Shown here piece after piece: positions 1 through 8,422 of a stretch of 49,194 nucleotides of DNA. The position numbers and the translations under genes were made by a program. The notes below the pieces were generated by a model that was not told the origin of the DNA, ran no database searches, and was given only the letters and a program-made list of their open reading frames with translations. This stretch comes from an uncultured bacterium. Its GTDB lineage: Bacteria; Bacillota; Limnochordia; DTU080; JAAYLA01. The stretch lies in assembly GCA_937983075.1 (NCBI GenBank), contig CALKAQ010000116.1, positions 1 to 49,194 on the forward strand, read 5' to 3'. Position 1 is the stretch's first letter. Each line of letters opens with the position of its first letter.

Positions 1-639
1 TTGGAAGACTTTTATCTATTTGATCCGAATGAAAATGCTCCCCAGTTGGCTCATCAAGTGGAGCCGGCGCTGGCTGAGCAAGAAAGTGCTGCGGCAACAG
101 AGCATGCAATGCCGCCGCCCGTTGTGGCGGCCCCGCCGCAACGTACGTTTCACTGGCACGGGCTTGGCATTGTTCTTCTCTTGTCCATCGTGCTGGTTTT
201 CTCGTTGACCGTCCATCGCGTCGTTTGGCATTTCTCCCCCAGCCTCAACGAAGCGGCGGCTCAGTTGTCGAGCATCGAAGCGCAACTCGTTGAAGCGCAC
301 AGCGAACAGCAGCGTTTAGAAGAGCTTCTGCAGCAACTGAAACGCGCCGAAACCAACACCCCGGGCTCTATGGCAACGCTGCCGCCCGACCAAGACGTTC
401 CACAGCCAAACACCGTTGAAGCCCATCGCGCGGGTGCCGCCGATGGAGGCGGCGTCGGCACGGACGAAAACTTCAGGCTCTATGTCGTCCAACCCGGAGA
501 CACCCTTTGGAAAATCAGTGAAAACGTGTTTGGAACGCCTTACGCGTATACCCGGTTGGCTGAACTCAACCAGCTGGCCGATCCGGATCGGATCTTGTCC
601 GGCATGGTGCTGCGGCTGCCGCCGGCCGATGCCGAGTAG
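1..639 (+). CDS. LysM-domain single-pass membrane protein
   Basis: A 212-residue protein read from a TTG at the first base of the window. Because nothing upstream is visible, the TTG may be an internal Leu codon and the gene may be 5'-truncated. In order: a hydrophilic N-terminus (1-50), one transmembrane segment (about 54-75), a likely coiled coil rich in Glu, Gln and Leu (about 82-116), a Pro/Gly-rich linker, and a C-terminal LysM domain (about 161-207) with the typical VVQPGDTLWKIS start and an RxAELNxLxDPDxIxxG core. LysM domains bind the N-acetylglucosamine of peptidoglycan. The single-pass topology places the domain on the outer face of the membrane, in the wall. It resembles the division- or spore-associated LysM proteins of Bacilli, but I do not recognise a specific family. 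Its neighbour lepB converges on it. Confidence 0.75.
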   Translation: MEDFYLFDPNENAPQLAHQVEPALAEQESAAATEHAMPPPVVAAPPQRTFHWHGLGIVLLLSIVLVFSLTVHRVVWHFSPSLNEAAAQLSSIEAQLVEAHSEQQRLEELLQQLKRAETNTPGSMATLPPDQDVPQPNTVEAHRAGAADGGGVGTDENFRLYVVQPGDTLWKISENVFGTPYAYTRLAELNQLADPDRILSGMVLRLPPADAE

Positions 640-656
640 ATCGGTCATTCATCGAG

Positions 657-684
657 CCGGTGTTCTATTGCCATGGAACACTGG
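657..684. terminator. Weak hairpin between convergent genes
   Basis: A 9-bp inverted repeat (657-665 with 676-684, one G-T pair, 10-base loop) sits in the 49 bases between the convergent LysM gene and lepB. There is no clear T-run on either strand, so it is at best a weak bidirectional terminator. The position is what suggests the role. Confidence 0.3.
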
Positions 685-688
685 GGAT

Positions 689-1273
689 TCAATCACCCGC
701 GGCGATAACGGTCTCGGATTGAATAATACCCGTGCGAGCCAGCGGCCAATAACGGAGAATCACACGCCCGATGATCGCGCTCCGCGGAACCATGCCGACC
801 GAAGCATCGCGGCTGTCCTTAGAGTTGATGCGGTTGTCCCCGAGCACGAAGTAGCTGTTTTCAGGCACGACCACCGGTCCGTAATCCCGCGGTATAGGAC
901 CCGTGGTATAATCGTCGGCAGCCAATAGGCCGTTGACGTACAGTTTGCCGTTTCGTATTAAAATTTCATCGCCCGGAATGCCGATAATGCGCTTGATATA
1001 GTAATCGCTTTCCATCGGTGGATCAAAGACCACCACTTCACCACGCCGCGGATCCCGAAAACGATAAGTGAGCTTGTCAGCAAGAATGCGTTCGCCGGTG
1101 ACAAAAGTCGGCTCCATGGACGGCCCTTCGACGGTGAAAGCTTGAGCGACGAAAACGATGATAAAAATGGCGAGGACGACTGCACCAATCAGCGTTTCCA
1201 CAGTTTCACGCAGTGTAGATTTTCCCGGACGACGCCATGCCGATGGACGTACCGGTTGGGGATTGAAAGCCAA
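689..1273 (-). CDS. lepB: Signal peptidase I (type I, SipS/LepB family)
   Basis: A 194-residue membrane serine protease that removes signal peptides from exported preproteins on the outer face of the membrane. One N-terminal transmembrane segment (about 25-47) leads directly into the catalytic box VEGPSMEPT with nucleophile Ser52. The general-base Lys94 lies in YYIKRIIGIPGD, and the late conserved box GDNRINSKDSR follows. The length is typical of the short Gram-positive enzymes, which lack the second transmembrane segment of E. coli LepB. The start is TTG, chosen because a perfect AGGAGG (1282-1287) lies 8 bases upstream. It stands alone, convergent with the LysM gene. Function follows from family; which exported proteins it serves cannot be told. 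Confidence 0.95.
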   Translation of the reverse strand: MAFNPQPVRPSAWRRPGKSTLRETVETLIGAVVLAIFIIVFVAQAFTVEGPSMEPTFVTGERILADKLTYRFRDPRRGEVVVFDPPMESDYYIKRIIGIPGDEILIRNGKLYVNGLLAADDYTTGPIPRDYGPVVVPENSYFVLGDNRINSKDSRDASVGMVPRSAIIGRVILRYWPLARTGIIQSETVIAAGD

Positions 1274-1529
1274 GGCCTTCGCCTCCTGATTTCGTAAAAA
1301 AGTACGTTGGAGTGACCGGAGGATGGGAGCGTTGAAGCGGCGAACCTCATACTCAATGAAATGCCTGTTTGACGCATGAACTGAATGAGCTTTCGGGATT
1401 CAGCGAACAAAATCCTGCCGGCGAAACTTGCCGCCGTACTGCCTGGGAAAACTTGCAGCTTTTCCCCATCGTACTACCGTCAAATTTGTTGTTGAGTCGT
1501 TGAATGGAATGCCGAGGTGATCCGAACGG
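1274..1529. other. Divergent intergenic region, lepB / metallo-hydrolase
   Basis: These 256 bases separate the divergent starts of lepB and the metallo-hydrolase. They contain the two ribosome binding sites (AGGAGG for lepB, GAGGTG at 1514-1519 for the hydrolase). I searched both strands for a TTGACA / TATAAT pair and found no convincing match. Confidence 0.5.
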
Positions 1530-2294
1530 ATGGAGATTACGTTCTTAGGCACCGGCACCTCCATGGGCGTCCCGGTGATCGGCTGCAGATGCGCCGTTTG
1601 CAATTCAGACGACCCTCGCAACCGCCGCACGCGCTCTTCCGTCTGGATTCGGTACAACCAGCGGAACATCCTCATCGACACCGCCCCCGAAATGCGCCTG
1701 CAAGCCCTAGCGCACGGCATGGACAAACTGGACGCCCTGCTGTTCACCCATGCCCATGCCGATCACATTTTTGGTTTCGACGACATCCGCCGCTTCAACC
1801 AAATGCAGCGCGAGCTCATACCGGTCTACGGCAGCCGCCAAACCATCGAGGCATTGCGCCGAATTTTTCATTATGCCTTTGATCCTGAAACACCGAATTG
1901 GCAGCTGCCTCAAGTTCGTTCCCAATACGTTCAAGGTCCGTTTCAGCTGTTCGGGCTGCAGGTTGTCCCACTTACGGTCATGCACGGGGAACTCCCCGTG
2001 ACGGCATACCGCATCGGGAACTTTGCTTACGCAACCGACTGCAACGCCATCCCTCCGGAAAGCATGGAAGGCTTGAGAAATCTCGATGTGCTCGTTCTCG
2101 ATGCACTGCGAAAAGAACCCCATCCGTCTCATTTTTCGCTCGATGAAGCGCTTTCGGTCATTGAAGAACTGCGACCGAAGCGTGCGTACCTTACCCACTT
2201 GTCCCATGCCATCGACCACGCGGAAATTCAGTCGATGCTGCCCGAAAACGTAGCACCGGCCTACGACGGCTTGCGGATTCACGTGGAAACCTGA
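1530..2294 (+). CDS. PhnP-like metallo-beta-lactamase-fold hydrolase
   Basis: A 254-residue member of the metallo-beta-lactamase superfamily, closest in motif pattern to PhnP (phosphoribosyl 1,2-cyclic phosphate phosphodiesterase, COG1235). It opens with the family start FLGTGTSMGVP, then has a CxCxxC cluster (Cys19, Cys21, Cys24) that in PhnP binds a structural zinc. The catalytic metal motif THAHADH (His74, His76, Asp78, His79) follows, with further likely ligands at His152, Asp170 and His223. These point to a two-metal phosphodiesterase. No other phosphonate (phn) gene is nearby, so the true substrate is uncertain: a cyclic phosphodiester or another nucleotide-type substrate is possible. 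The ATG start has GAGGTG 10 bases upstream. The gene converges with the SDR gene, 11 bases apart, without a visible terminator. Confidence 0.85.
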   Translation: MEITFLGTGTSMGVPVIGCRCAVCNSDDPRNRRTRSSVWIRYNQRNILIDTAPEMRLQALAHGMDKLDALLFTHAHADHIFGFDDIRRFNQMQRELIPVYGSRQTIEALRRIFHYAFDPETPNWQLPQVRSQYVQGPFQLFGLQVVPLTVMHGELPVTAYRIGNFAYATDCNAIPPESMEGLRNLDVLVLDALRKEPHPSHFSLDEALSVIEELRPKRAYLTHLSHAIDHAEIQSMLPENVAPAYDGLRIHVET

Positions 2295-2305
2295 TCGACT
2301 TCGAG

Positions 2306-3064
2306 CTATCCCATGTAGGAACCGCCGTTGATGCAAAGCATCTGGCCCGTCATGTAATCCGACGCATCTGAAGCGAGAAACAAGGCGCCTTTGGCGATAT
2401 CTTCCACTTCTGCGAATCGCTGCATCGGAATGGTTTCCAGTAAGCGGCGGCGCGCCGTTTCGTCGTTCAAACGGAAACGATCGATAATTTCTTGGGTTGT
2501 CGTGAAACCCGGCAGCAGCGAGTTCACTTGCACGTAAGGCGCCAACTCGAGCGCGAGACACTTCGTCAACGCCAGCACCCCCGCCTTGGCTGCACAATAA
2601 TTTGCGCCGTTCTTCCTTCCCCGCAGTGCCGTAGCAGCCGAAACGGTTATGATTTTCCCTCTTTTTTGTTGGAGCATCACGGGTGCCACCAGCTGTGAAC
2701 ACAAAAACGTTCCTCGCAAATTGACGTCGATGACGGTATCCCAAGCTTCATCCGTCATTTGGTCGAACGGCAGATCAACGGCTACCCCCGCATTGTTCAT
2801 CAAAATATCAATCCGCCCGTATGTTTCAAGTATCTTGTCGACCATGGCTTTGACCTCAGACCGCTGCGATACATCCGCCTGGATCGCTATGGCCTCTCCA
2901 CCGTTGTTGCGAATGTGTCGAACGACTTCAGCAGCTTCCTCCGACGATTTGGAATGATTGACCACCACTCGTGCACCGTGTTCGGCAAAAGCTACGGCAA
3001 CCCCACGTCCGATTCCCCTGCTCGCCCCGGTAACCAATGCGACACGACCTGTCAAATCGAGCAT
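2306..3064 (-). CDS. Short-chain dehydrogenase/reductase (FabG-like)
   Basis: A 252-residue classical SDR. It has the Rossmann glycine motif TGASRGIG (12-19), NNAG (about 90-93), a conserved Asn (115), and the catalytic Ser142, Tyr156 and Lys160 in YCAAK. It ends with a C-terminal INGG segment typical of FabG-type 3-oxoacyl-ACP reductases. The cofactor is NAD(P)H; the His and Ser residues after the second beta strand do not settle which one. I start it at the ATG at 3064, which has AAGGGGAG about 7 bases upstream. An upstream TTG at 3082 is in frame but lies inside that ribosome binding site. The gene is isolated from fatty-acid genes, so the substrate is unknown. FabG-like is a family statement, not a proven function. 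Confidence 0.85.
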   Translation of the reverse strand: MLDLTGRVALVTGASRGIGRGVAVAFAEHGARVVVNHSKSSEEAAEVVRHIRNNGGEAIAIQADVSQRSEVKAMVDKILETYGRIDILMNNAGVAVDLPFDQMTDEAWDTVIDVNLRGTFLCSQLVAPVMLQQKRGKIITVSAATALRGRKNGANYCAAKAGVLALTKCLALELAPYVQVNSLLPGFTTTQEIIDRFRLNDETARRRLLETIPMQRFAEVEDIAKGALFLASDASDYMTGQMLCINGGSYMG

Positions 3065-3281
3065 GCACCGACTCCCCTTCAAGAAATGGATGTGAATACT
3101 CCTATCTCACACCATTCCTATGCCCAGGATGATTCGTTAGAAGTGCCCTCCAACCAAATGGCCTGAAAAGGAATGGAAACGGCCCATGGCAGGATTCACC
3201 TTTGACGAACCAGAAATAGCACGGGTGCTCGTGATCCTTCCGGGAAGGATCCGAGCCGACAGGAGGTGCGCTTTCAACTTC
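3065..3281. other. Divergent intergenic region, SDR / RND exporter
   Basis: The 217 bases between the divergent SDR and RND genes carry a strong AGGAGGTG at 3261-3268, 13 bases before the RND start. I see no convincing sigma-A promoter or operator palindrome here. Confidence 0.4.
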
Positions 3282-6200
3282 ATGCAGCTCATTCACCGCG
3301 CGGTACATCGTCCCGTTACGATCGCCATGTGCATCATCGCCATGGTGGTGTTCGGCTTTGTTTCATTTCAACGAATAGGTCTTGATTTATTGCCCAATTT
3401 GGAACTTCCCGTGGTCGCGATCGTCACGCCCTACCCCAATGCCGACCCACGTACGGTTGAGCGCGAAGTAACGACGCCAATCGAAAATGCTTTGGCAACA
3501 TTGAAAGGACTCCGCAAACTGGAGTCCGAAAGCATCGAACACGCCTCGATCATTATGGCTCATTTCCATTGGGGAACCGATATCGGCGAAGCGATGGATC
3601 AACTCAACGTCTTTCTCAACGTGATCTCCGCGACGCTTCCCGCCGATGCACATCGACCTTTGGTCCTTAGGTTCGATCCATCGCAGTTGCCGGTCATGCT
3701 CCTCGGACTGACCGGCGATCAATCACCGGCCGAACTGACCGATGTCGCCGACCGCCACATCCGGCCCTTGCTCGAAAGTCTCCCCGGTGTCGCACAAGTA
3801 AGCGTTCTCGGCGGAATTCGGCCGGAAATCTCGATTTATTACAGCTCCGATGTTCTCATGGAAATGGGGCTCACCCCATTTCAGCTGCAGCAAGCCATCG
3901 AGTACCAAAACGTCATGATTCCGGCCGGTTCACGGACGTTCACGGATGCCGAGCTCGGCCACGACGGCAGTGGTGAAACCCGCTATCTTCTCCGCGTCGG
4001 CAGCGCGGTAAGCGACATCGACGACCTCGGCTCCATCATCGTCGGGCAGCGGCCGCCCGATCCTGACGCCATCGGTTTTGCCCGACAGCCTCGTCCATTG
4101 ACCTTGGCACAAGTGGCGACGATTGTTGACGGCTACTCTACGCCTGAAGGCTTTACCCGCATCGACGGCTCTCCCGCCATTCTCATTCAAGTGATGAAGC
4201 AGGCGGGCGAAAACACCGTCGCGGTCACACAACAAATCCGCGACGCCTTGGAGCGCCTCAATATCGAATCGCTTCTGCCCGGCGCACGGCTCCATATCAT
4301 CACGGACCAATCTACCCTCATTCTCGATTCGCTCGAAAACGTCGGTTCGACGGCCGTGGTCGGAGGGGTTTTGGCTGTCGTCATTTTGCTCTTGTTCCTC
4401 CGCAACTGGCGCAGTTTGACGATCATCGGTTTTTCCATCCCGTTGTCGATTCTGCTGACGTTCATTTGCCTTTATTTCTTCGGCTTCAATTTGAACCTGA
4501 TGACGTTGGGCGGGCTGGCGATCGGCATTGGCATGCTGGTTGACAATTCCATCGTCGTCCTGGAAAACATCTTTCGGCTCCGCGGAGAAGGACTGGACTA
4601 CCTTGACGCCGCCAAGCAAGGCGCCGCCGAGATGGCCTCGCCCATCGTTGCTTCCACCGTTACCACGGTTGCGGTGTTTGTGCCTCTCATCTTCTCCCAC
4701 AGCATGGCCGGACACCTTGCACGAGAGCTGGCCGTTGCTGTTTCGCTTGCGTTAACGGCTTCATTGATCGTCGCGCTGTTTATCGTACCCCCCCTTTCAG
4801 CCCACCTGGGACGCAAGACTTCCGATGCGGTGACAACCGATCAGGCCTATGTCGAAACCGACATGCGCTGGCTGACCCGTCTCCAATCACGCTACGGGAC
4901 GCTTTTGGAACGCTTCGTCCAGCGCCCCCTCTACACCGTGGGGATCGTCGTCCTCTGTGGACTCGGCCTCATCGGCCTGCCGGGCAGACTGCACACCGAG
5001 GTGCTTCCTCCGTTGGACGGCGGCATGATCAAAATCCAACTGACATTGCCGCCAGGCAGTCCGATCACGGCCACCGATCAAGCCGCGCAGCGAATTGAAG
5101 AAGCGCTGGAACAATACGGCGAAGTGGCTGCGGTCGCCGTTTATGCAGGCGATCAAGGCGGAACGAGTTTCCTCGATTTAATTCAGGAAGCCCCGGTGAA
5201 TGTAGCTGAAATTACGGTTCTTTTGACCCCGGCTTCGGAAAGGAACCGGACCGCGCATGAGTTCGCAGCCGAGCTGCGCGAAAAGCTCCCGATCCCCCCA
5301 GGTGCCATCCTGCGTGTGAGCGCTGACCGCGCGACCGACGGACTGGGTGAAGATTTCGCCATGGCGGCGACCATCAAACTGACGGGTCCTGAACTCGAAG
5401 AGCTCGAGGTGCAAGCAGCACGCATCGCGGAAAGGCTCAGAAATCACCCGGGTTTCACCAACGTGACTTCGACAGCAGAAGCCGTGCAGCCCGAATTGAT
5501 CTTCCATATCAACCGTGACCGCGTGCTCGGTCTCGGCCGACTTACCACCGCCGAAATCGCCCTGACCATGCGCGCCTCGCTCCTCGGGCAAGAGGTGACG
5601 CACATTCGGCGAGACGGCATGCACGTGCCCGTCGTACTCCGCCCGGCCGCGGAGGAGCTGGCGACATACGAAGCGCTCCAAGACTTCCGCGTGTTTCCCG
5701 TCGCCGCGGCTGAATCGGGTTATGTAACTCCCGTCATCTTCGGCCGCACCGGTACCGATGAATCTCCGATCATCGAATGGGCGCCGCGGTCCATTCAACA
5801 TATCGACCGTCAACGGGCCGTCACCATTACCGCTGAACTCAACGGCATCGATCTGAGCGAATCCCAGCGAATCGTCGAGGAAATTTTGGCCGACGTCGAT
5901 CTCCCCGTTGGCTATTCTGCTCGTCTTGCCGGGATTCACGACACACTTCAGGAAGCCATGGACGACTTGGGACTGGCACTCATTTTGGCCGTCATCTTCG
6001 TTTATCTTGTCATGGCCGCTCAGTTCGAGTCGATCAAAGATCCCTTGATCATTTTGTTCTGCATCCCGTTAGCGACCGTCGGTGGCCTCATTGCGTTGCT
6101 TCTTTCGGGCCATATGCTCAATGTACCATCGGCAATGGGTCTGATCGCTCTGGCCGGAGTATCCGTCAACAACGGCATCGTGTTGATCAACACGTACAAT

Positions 6201-6488
6201 CGCTTGCGGCGGGAAGGCTATTCCGTGGACGCCGCCATTGTCACCGGCAGCAAAATGCGTCTGCGTCCGGTGTTGATGACGTCGTTGACAACGATCTTGG
6301 CTCTCATTCCGCTGGCGCTCGGCATCGGGTCCGGTGCCGATCTGCAGGCGCCTCTTGCGGTCGCCATGATCGGCGGTTTGATCTCGTCGATGGTATTCAC
6401 GCTGTTTATCATCCCGGGGATTTATCGCATGACATCTCGCACCGACATGCCGGTTCCCATGCAACAAACGGCGCAGCCGCCCGTCTGA
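3282..6488 (+). CDS. RND-family efflux transporter (AcrB/SwrC type)
   Basis: A 1068-residue, twelve-helix RND transporter. It has a first transmembrane helix at about 10-30, a large external loop, a helix bundle at about 345-540, and the same layout repeated in the second half. The helix-4 motif GMLVDNSIVVLENIFR carries Asp421 followed by Asn422 where AcrB has two Asp. The matching second-half motif GVSVNNGIVLINTYNRLRREG has Asn where AcrB has its proton-relay Lys. Both changes are common in the non-AcrB clades of this family. It would export amphiphilic compounds by proton antiport, as SwrC does in Bacillus. No membrane-fusion or outer-membrane partner is encoded beside it. The start was moved to the ATG at 3282: the upstream 32 residues are not membrane-like, and AGGAGGTG precedes this ATG. 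A bidirectional terminator follows 20 bases after the stop. Confidence 0.92.
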   Translation: MQLIHRAVHRPVTIAMCIIAMVVFGFVSFQRIGLDLLPNLELPVVAIVTPYPNADPRTVEREVTTPIENALATLKGLRKLESESIEHASIIMAHFHWGTDIGEAMDQLNVFLNVISATLPADAHRPLVLRFDPSQLPVMLLGLTGDQSPAELTDVADRHIRPLLESLPGVAQVSVLGGIRPEISIYYSSDVLMEMGLTPFQLQQAIEYQNVMIPAGSRTFTDAELGHDGSGETRYLLRVGSAVSDIDDLGSIIVGQRPPDPDAIGFARQPRPLTLAQVATIVDGYSTPEGFTRIDGSPAILIQVMKQAGENTVAVTQQIRDALERLNIESLLPGARLHIITDQSTLILDSLENVGSTAVVGGVLAVVILLLFLRNWRSLTIIGFSIPLSILLTFICLYFFGFNLNLMTLGGLAIGIGMLVDNSIVVLENIFRLRGEGLDYLDAAKQGAAEMASPIVASTVTTVAVFVPLIFSHSMAGHLARELAVAVSLALTASLIVALFIVPPLSAHLGRKTSDAVTTDQAYVETDMRWLTRLQSRYGTLLERFVQRPLYTVGIVVLCGLGLIGLPGRLHTEVLPPLDGGMIKIQLTLPPGSPITATDQAAQRIEEALEQYGEVAAVAVYAGDQGGTSFLDLIQEAPVNVAEITVLLTPASERNRTAHEFAAELREKLPIPPGAILRVSADRATDGLGEDFAMAATIKLTGPELEELEVQAARIAERLRNHPGFTNVTSTAEAVQPELIFHINRDRVLGLGRLTTAEIALTMRASLLGQEVTHIRRDGMHVPVVLRPAAEELATYEALQDFRVFPVAAAESGYVTPVIFGRTGTDESPIIEWAPRSIQHIDRQRAVTITAELNGIDLSESQRIVEEILADVDLPVGYSARLAGIHDTLQEAMDDLGLALILAVIFVYLVMAAQFESIKDPLIILFCIPLATVGGLIALLLSGHMLNVPSAMGLIALAGVSVNNGIVLINTYNRLRREGYSVDAAIVTGSKMRLRPVLMTSLTTILALIPLALGIGSGADLQAPLAVAMIGGLISSMVFTLFIIPGIYRMTSRTDMPVPMQQTAQPPV

Positions 6489-6507
6489 TCTCCCCGAAAG
6501 CAAACAA

Positions 6508-6541
6508 AAAGCGGCAGCCCATTCGCTGCCGCTTTGCTTTT
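6508..6541. terminator. Bidirectional rho-independent terminator (RND / rpsI)
   Basis: A 10-bp perfect stem (6508-6517 with 6526-6535) with an 8-base loop lies between the convergent RND and rpsI stops. It is followed by a T-rich run on both strands. It should end the exporter transcript from the left and the ribosomal transcript from the right. Confidence 0.88.
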
Positions 6542-6558
6542 CCATCTTCTTTGCGATA

Positions 6559-6960
6559 TTAGCGCTTCGAGAATTGAGGTGCCTTGCGAGCTTTCTTGAG
6601 ACCGTACTTTTTCCGTTCCTTCATGCGCGGATCGCGGGTCAGAAACCCTGCTCGCTTTACGATTGGACGGTACGACGGATCGGCTTCAACCAGCGCGCGG
6701 GCAATGCCGTGGCGAATAGCACCTGCCTGACCGCTCAAGCCCCCACCGTGCACGTTAACCAATACGTCAAAACGCCCCTCCGTCTCCGTTTCACGCAGAG
6801 GCATTCTCACTTGCATTTCCAGAACGGGCCGACCAAAGTACTCAGCGACATCTTTGCCGTTGACAATTATGTTGCCATTACCAGGAATGAGTCGGACCCG
6901 AGCGACGGAATGCTTCCGACGACCAGTGCCGTAGTAAAATTCTTGCTGCGGATTTGCCAT
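6559..6960 (-). CDS. rpsI: 30S ribosomal protein S9
   Basis: A 133-residue S9 with the diagnostic YYGTGRRKHSVARVRL near the N-terminus, GGGLSGQAGAIRHGIARAL in the middle, and the basic tail GLKKARKAPQFSKR. The tail reaches into the P site and contacts the anticodon stem of the tRNA. It is the last gene of the rplM-rpsI pair, 26 bases after rplM. An in-frame TTG at 6966 could also be the start: GGGAGG is 11 bases from the TTG and a second GAGG is 10 bases from the ATG. I prefer the ATG. Confidence 0.96.
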   Translation of the reverse strand: MANPQQEFYYGTGRRKHSVARVRLIPGNGNIIVNGKDVAEYFGRPVLEMQVRMPLRETETEGRFDVLVNVHGGGLSGQAGAIRHGIARALVEADPSYRPIVKRAGFLTRDPRMKERKKYGLKKARKAPQFSKR

Positions 6961-6986
6961 AGCCAAGCGGCCTCTAACCTCCCTTT

Positions 6987-7427
6987 TTAAGCTTCAATAT
7001 CCAGTACTTCGGGCTGCTGTGCTGCGTGGGGATGTTCACTACCCCGATAGACCTTGAGCTTGCGGATTTGACGACGACCGAGGCTGTTATGAGGCAACAT
7101 GCCCCATACAGCCAGCTCAATCACACGTTCAGGCCGGGTAGCCAACATTTCACGGGCGGTTTGGGCACGCAGGCCGCCAGGATATCCCGTATGCCGGTAA
7201 TAAATCTTGTTCTGCAGTTTACGCCCGGTTAGACGCACCTTGTCCGCATTCACGACGATGACGAAGTCGCCCGTGTCAACGTGCGGAGTATATGTTGGCT
7301 TGTGCTTTCCGCGCAGAATGGATGCCACTTGGCTGGCCAGTCGACCGAGTGTCTTACCCGTGGCATCAACCACGTACCACTTTCTGTCCAGGTCTTCCTT
7401 TTTAGCCTGGAACGTCTTCTGCCTCAC
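6987..7427 (-). CDS. rplM: 50S ribosomal protein L13
   Basis: A 146-residue L13, an early-assembly protein of the large subunit. It shows RKWYVVDATGKTLGRLAS, the highly conserved LRGKHKPTYTPHVDTGD and the C-terminal YRGSEHPHAAQQPEVL. The start is GTG at 7427, with AGGAGGAG 5 bases upstream. This gives the normal family length and removes 20 residues of non-conserved leader that an upstream start would add. It has its own strong promoter and a structured leader (7477-7544), so L13 and S9 are probably made as an independent unit. Confidence 0.97.
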   Translation of the reverse strand: MRQKTFQAKKEDLDRKWYVVDATGKTLGRLASQVASILRGKHKPTYTPHVDTGDFVIVVNADKVRLTGRKLQNKIYYRHTGYPGGLRAQTAREMLATRPERVIELAVWGMLPHNSLGRRQIRKLKVYRGSEHPHAAQQPEVLDIEA

Positions 7428-7476
7428 CGTTACTCCTCCTGTCATCCTGGTAGAGCCCGTTAAAATACAAAAGGAA

Positions 7477-7544
7477 TTCGGACTCAACTACCTACAAATT
7501 CACCACGTCGTCGCCACGTAACGAATGACCGTCGTGAGTCCGAA
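7477..7544 (-). promoter_or_regulatory. Structured leader of rplM-rpsI, possible attenuator
   Basis: In the untranslated leader of rplM a perfect 10-bp inverted repeat (7535-7544 with 7477-7486) encloses about 48 bases. In the transcript it is followed directly by a T-rich run (TTCCTTTTGTATTTT). This has the form of an attenuator in a long 5' leader. L13 leaders are known in Bacillales and bind L13 for autoregulation; whether this one belongs to that RNA family is an inference from position and shape. Confidence 0.5.
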
Positions 7545-7606
7545 AAAAGCAATAAAAAATATTGATATTCGGTCCCACCCAAAGAACCTGCAGAATGCCA
7601 AACTCA

Positions 7607-7636
7607 ATTCTACCGCACAACTTGCTTCCGTGTCAA
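7607..7636 (-). promoter_or_regulatory. Sigma-A promoter of rplM-rpsI
   Basis: On the minus strand the -35 box TTGACA (7631-7636) and the -10 box TAGAAT (7607-7612) are 18 bp apart. Transcription would begin near 7600 and give a leader of about 170 bases before the rplM GTG. Confidence 0.82.
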
Positions 7637-7654
7637 CCGCAAGTGCTTAACGCG

Positions 7655-8404
7655 CTAGTCCAATTCGTATTTTACCTCCAACATGCATAAGCCTTGCGGC
7701 GGCGCTGTCGGTCCTGCGTCCTCTCTACGGCCGGACCGCAGGGCGAGCAGCACTTGCTCCGGTGACATCTTGCCCAGTCCGATCATCAGCAACGTGCCCG
7801 CCATGATGCGCACCATGTTGTAAAGAAAACCGTTTCCCTCAACTTCCCAGTGAATCAACGGCTGATCGATCGTCAATTCCGAACGGAAAATTCTGCGCAC
7901 CGTCGTCTTGGCGCTGCTGTTCACCGAACGAAAAGCGGCAAAATCATGTTCACCGACAAAATAGCGAGCGGCACGTTCCATGGCGGCGAGGTCCAATTCT
8001 TGAGACACAAATTGGACGTACCGATCCCAAAACGGGGATCGAAAAGGCCGATTGTACCAAGTGTACCTGTACACTTTGGAAACGGCTGAAATGCGCGCAT
8101 GAAAGTCGTCGGGCACCCGGATCGCCTCCCGGACGACGATATCCCGAGGCAGCCGGGCGTTCAAAGCGTATGGAAGCCGACTCAAGGGAATGTCGGTCGC
8201 TGTTTTCACATTGATCACTTGACCCAGGGCATGAACGCCAGCATCCGTCCGCCCCGCTCCAATCACACGCAACGATTCGCCCGTCGTCAGCAGCAGCGCC
8301 TTTTCCAATTCGGCCTGAATGGTCGGTTGGTCTTCACGGCCTTGCCTTTGAAAACCACAGTAGTTTCCACCGTCATATTCGATCGTCATGCGGACGTTTT
8401 GCAT
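7655..8404 (-). CDS. truA: tRNA pseudouridine(38-40) synthase
   Basis: A 249-residue TruA, which converts uridines 38-40 in the tRNA anticodon stem to pseudouridine. The catalytic Asp54 is in GAGRTDAGVHALGQV. The family start VRMTIEYDGGNYCGFQRQ and the late FLYNMVRIMAGTLLMIG are both present. The start is the ATG at 8404; an in-frame GTG four codons earlier lies within the ribosome binding site GTGAGGG. It follows the ECF fusion gene by 18 bases, the usual Bacillota order, and a promoter for rplM lies just beyond its stop. Confidence 0.96.
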   Translation of the reverse strand: MQNVRMTIEYDGGNYCGFQRQGREDQPTIQAELEKALLLTTGESLRVIGAGRTDAGVHALGQVINVKTATDIPLSRLPYALNARLPRDIVVREAIRVPDDFHARISAVSKVYRYTWYNRPFRSPFWDRYVQFVSQELDLAAMERAARYFVGEHDFAAFRSVNSSAKTTVRRIFRSELTIDQPLIHWEVEGNGFLYNMVRIMAGTLLMIGLGKMSPEQVLLALRSGRREDAGPTAPPQGLCMLEVKYELD

Positions 8405-8422
8405 CCTATCCCTCACCCATGC

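Noticed and set aside
6961..6966. Alternative TTG start of rpsI two codons upstream
   Set aside because: Possible, but the ATG gives a family-like N-terminus and also has a usable GAGG site; I could not settle it and kept the ATG.
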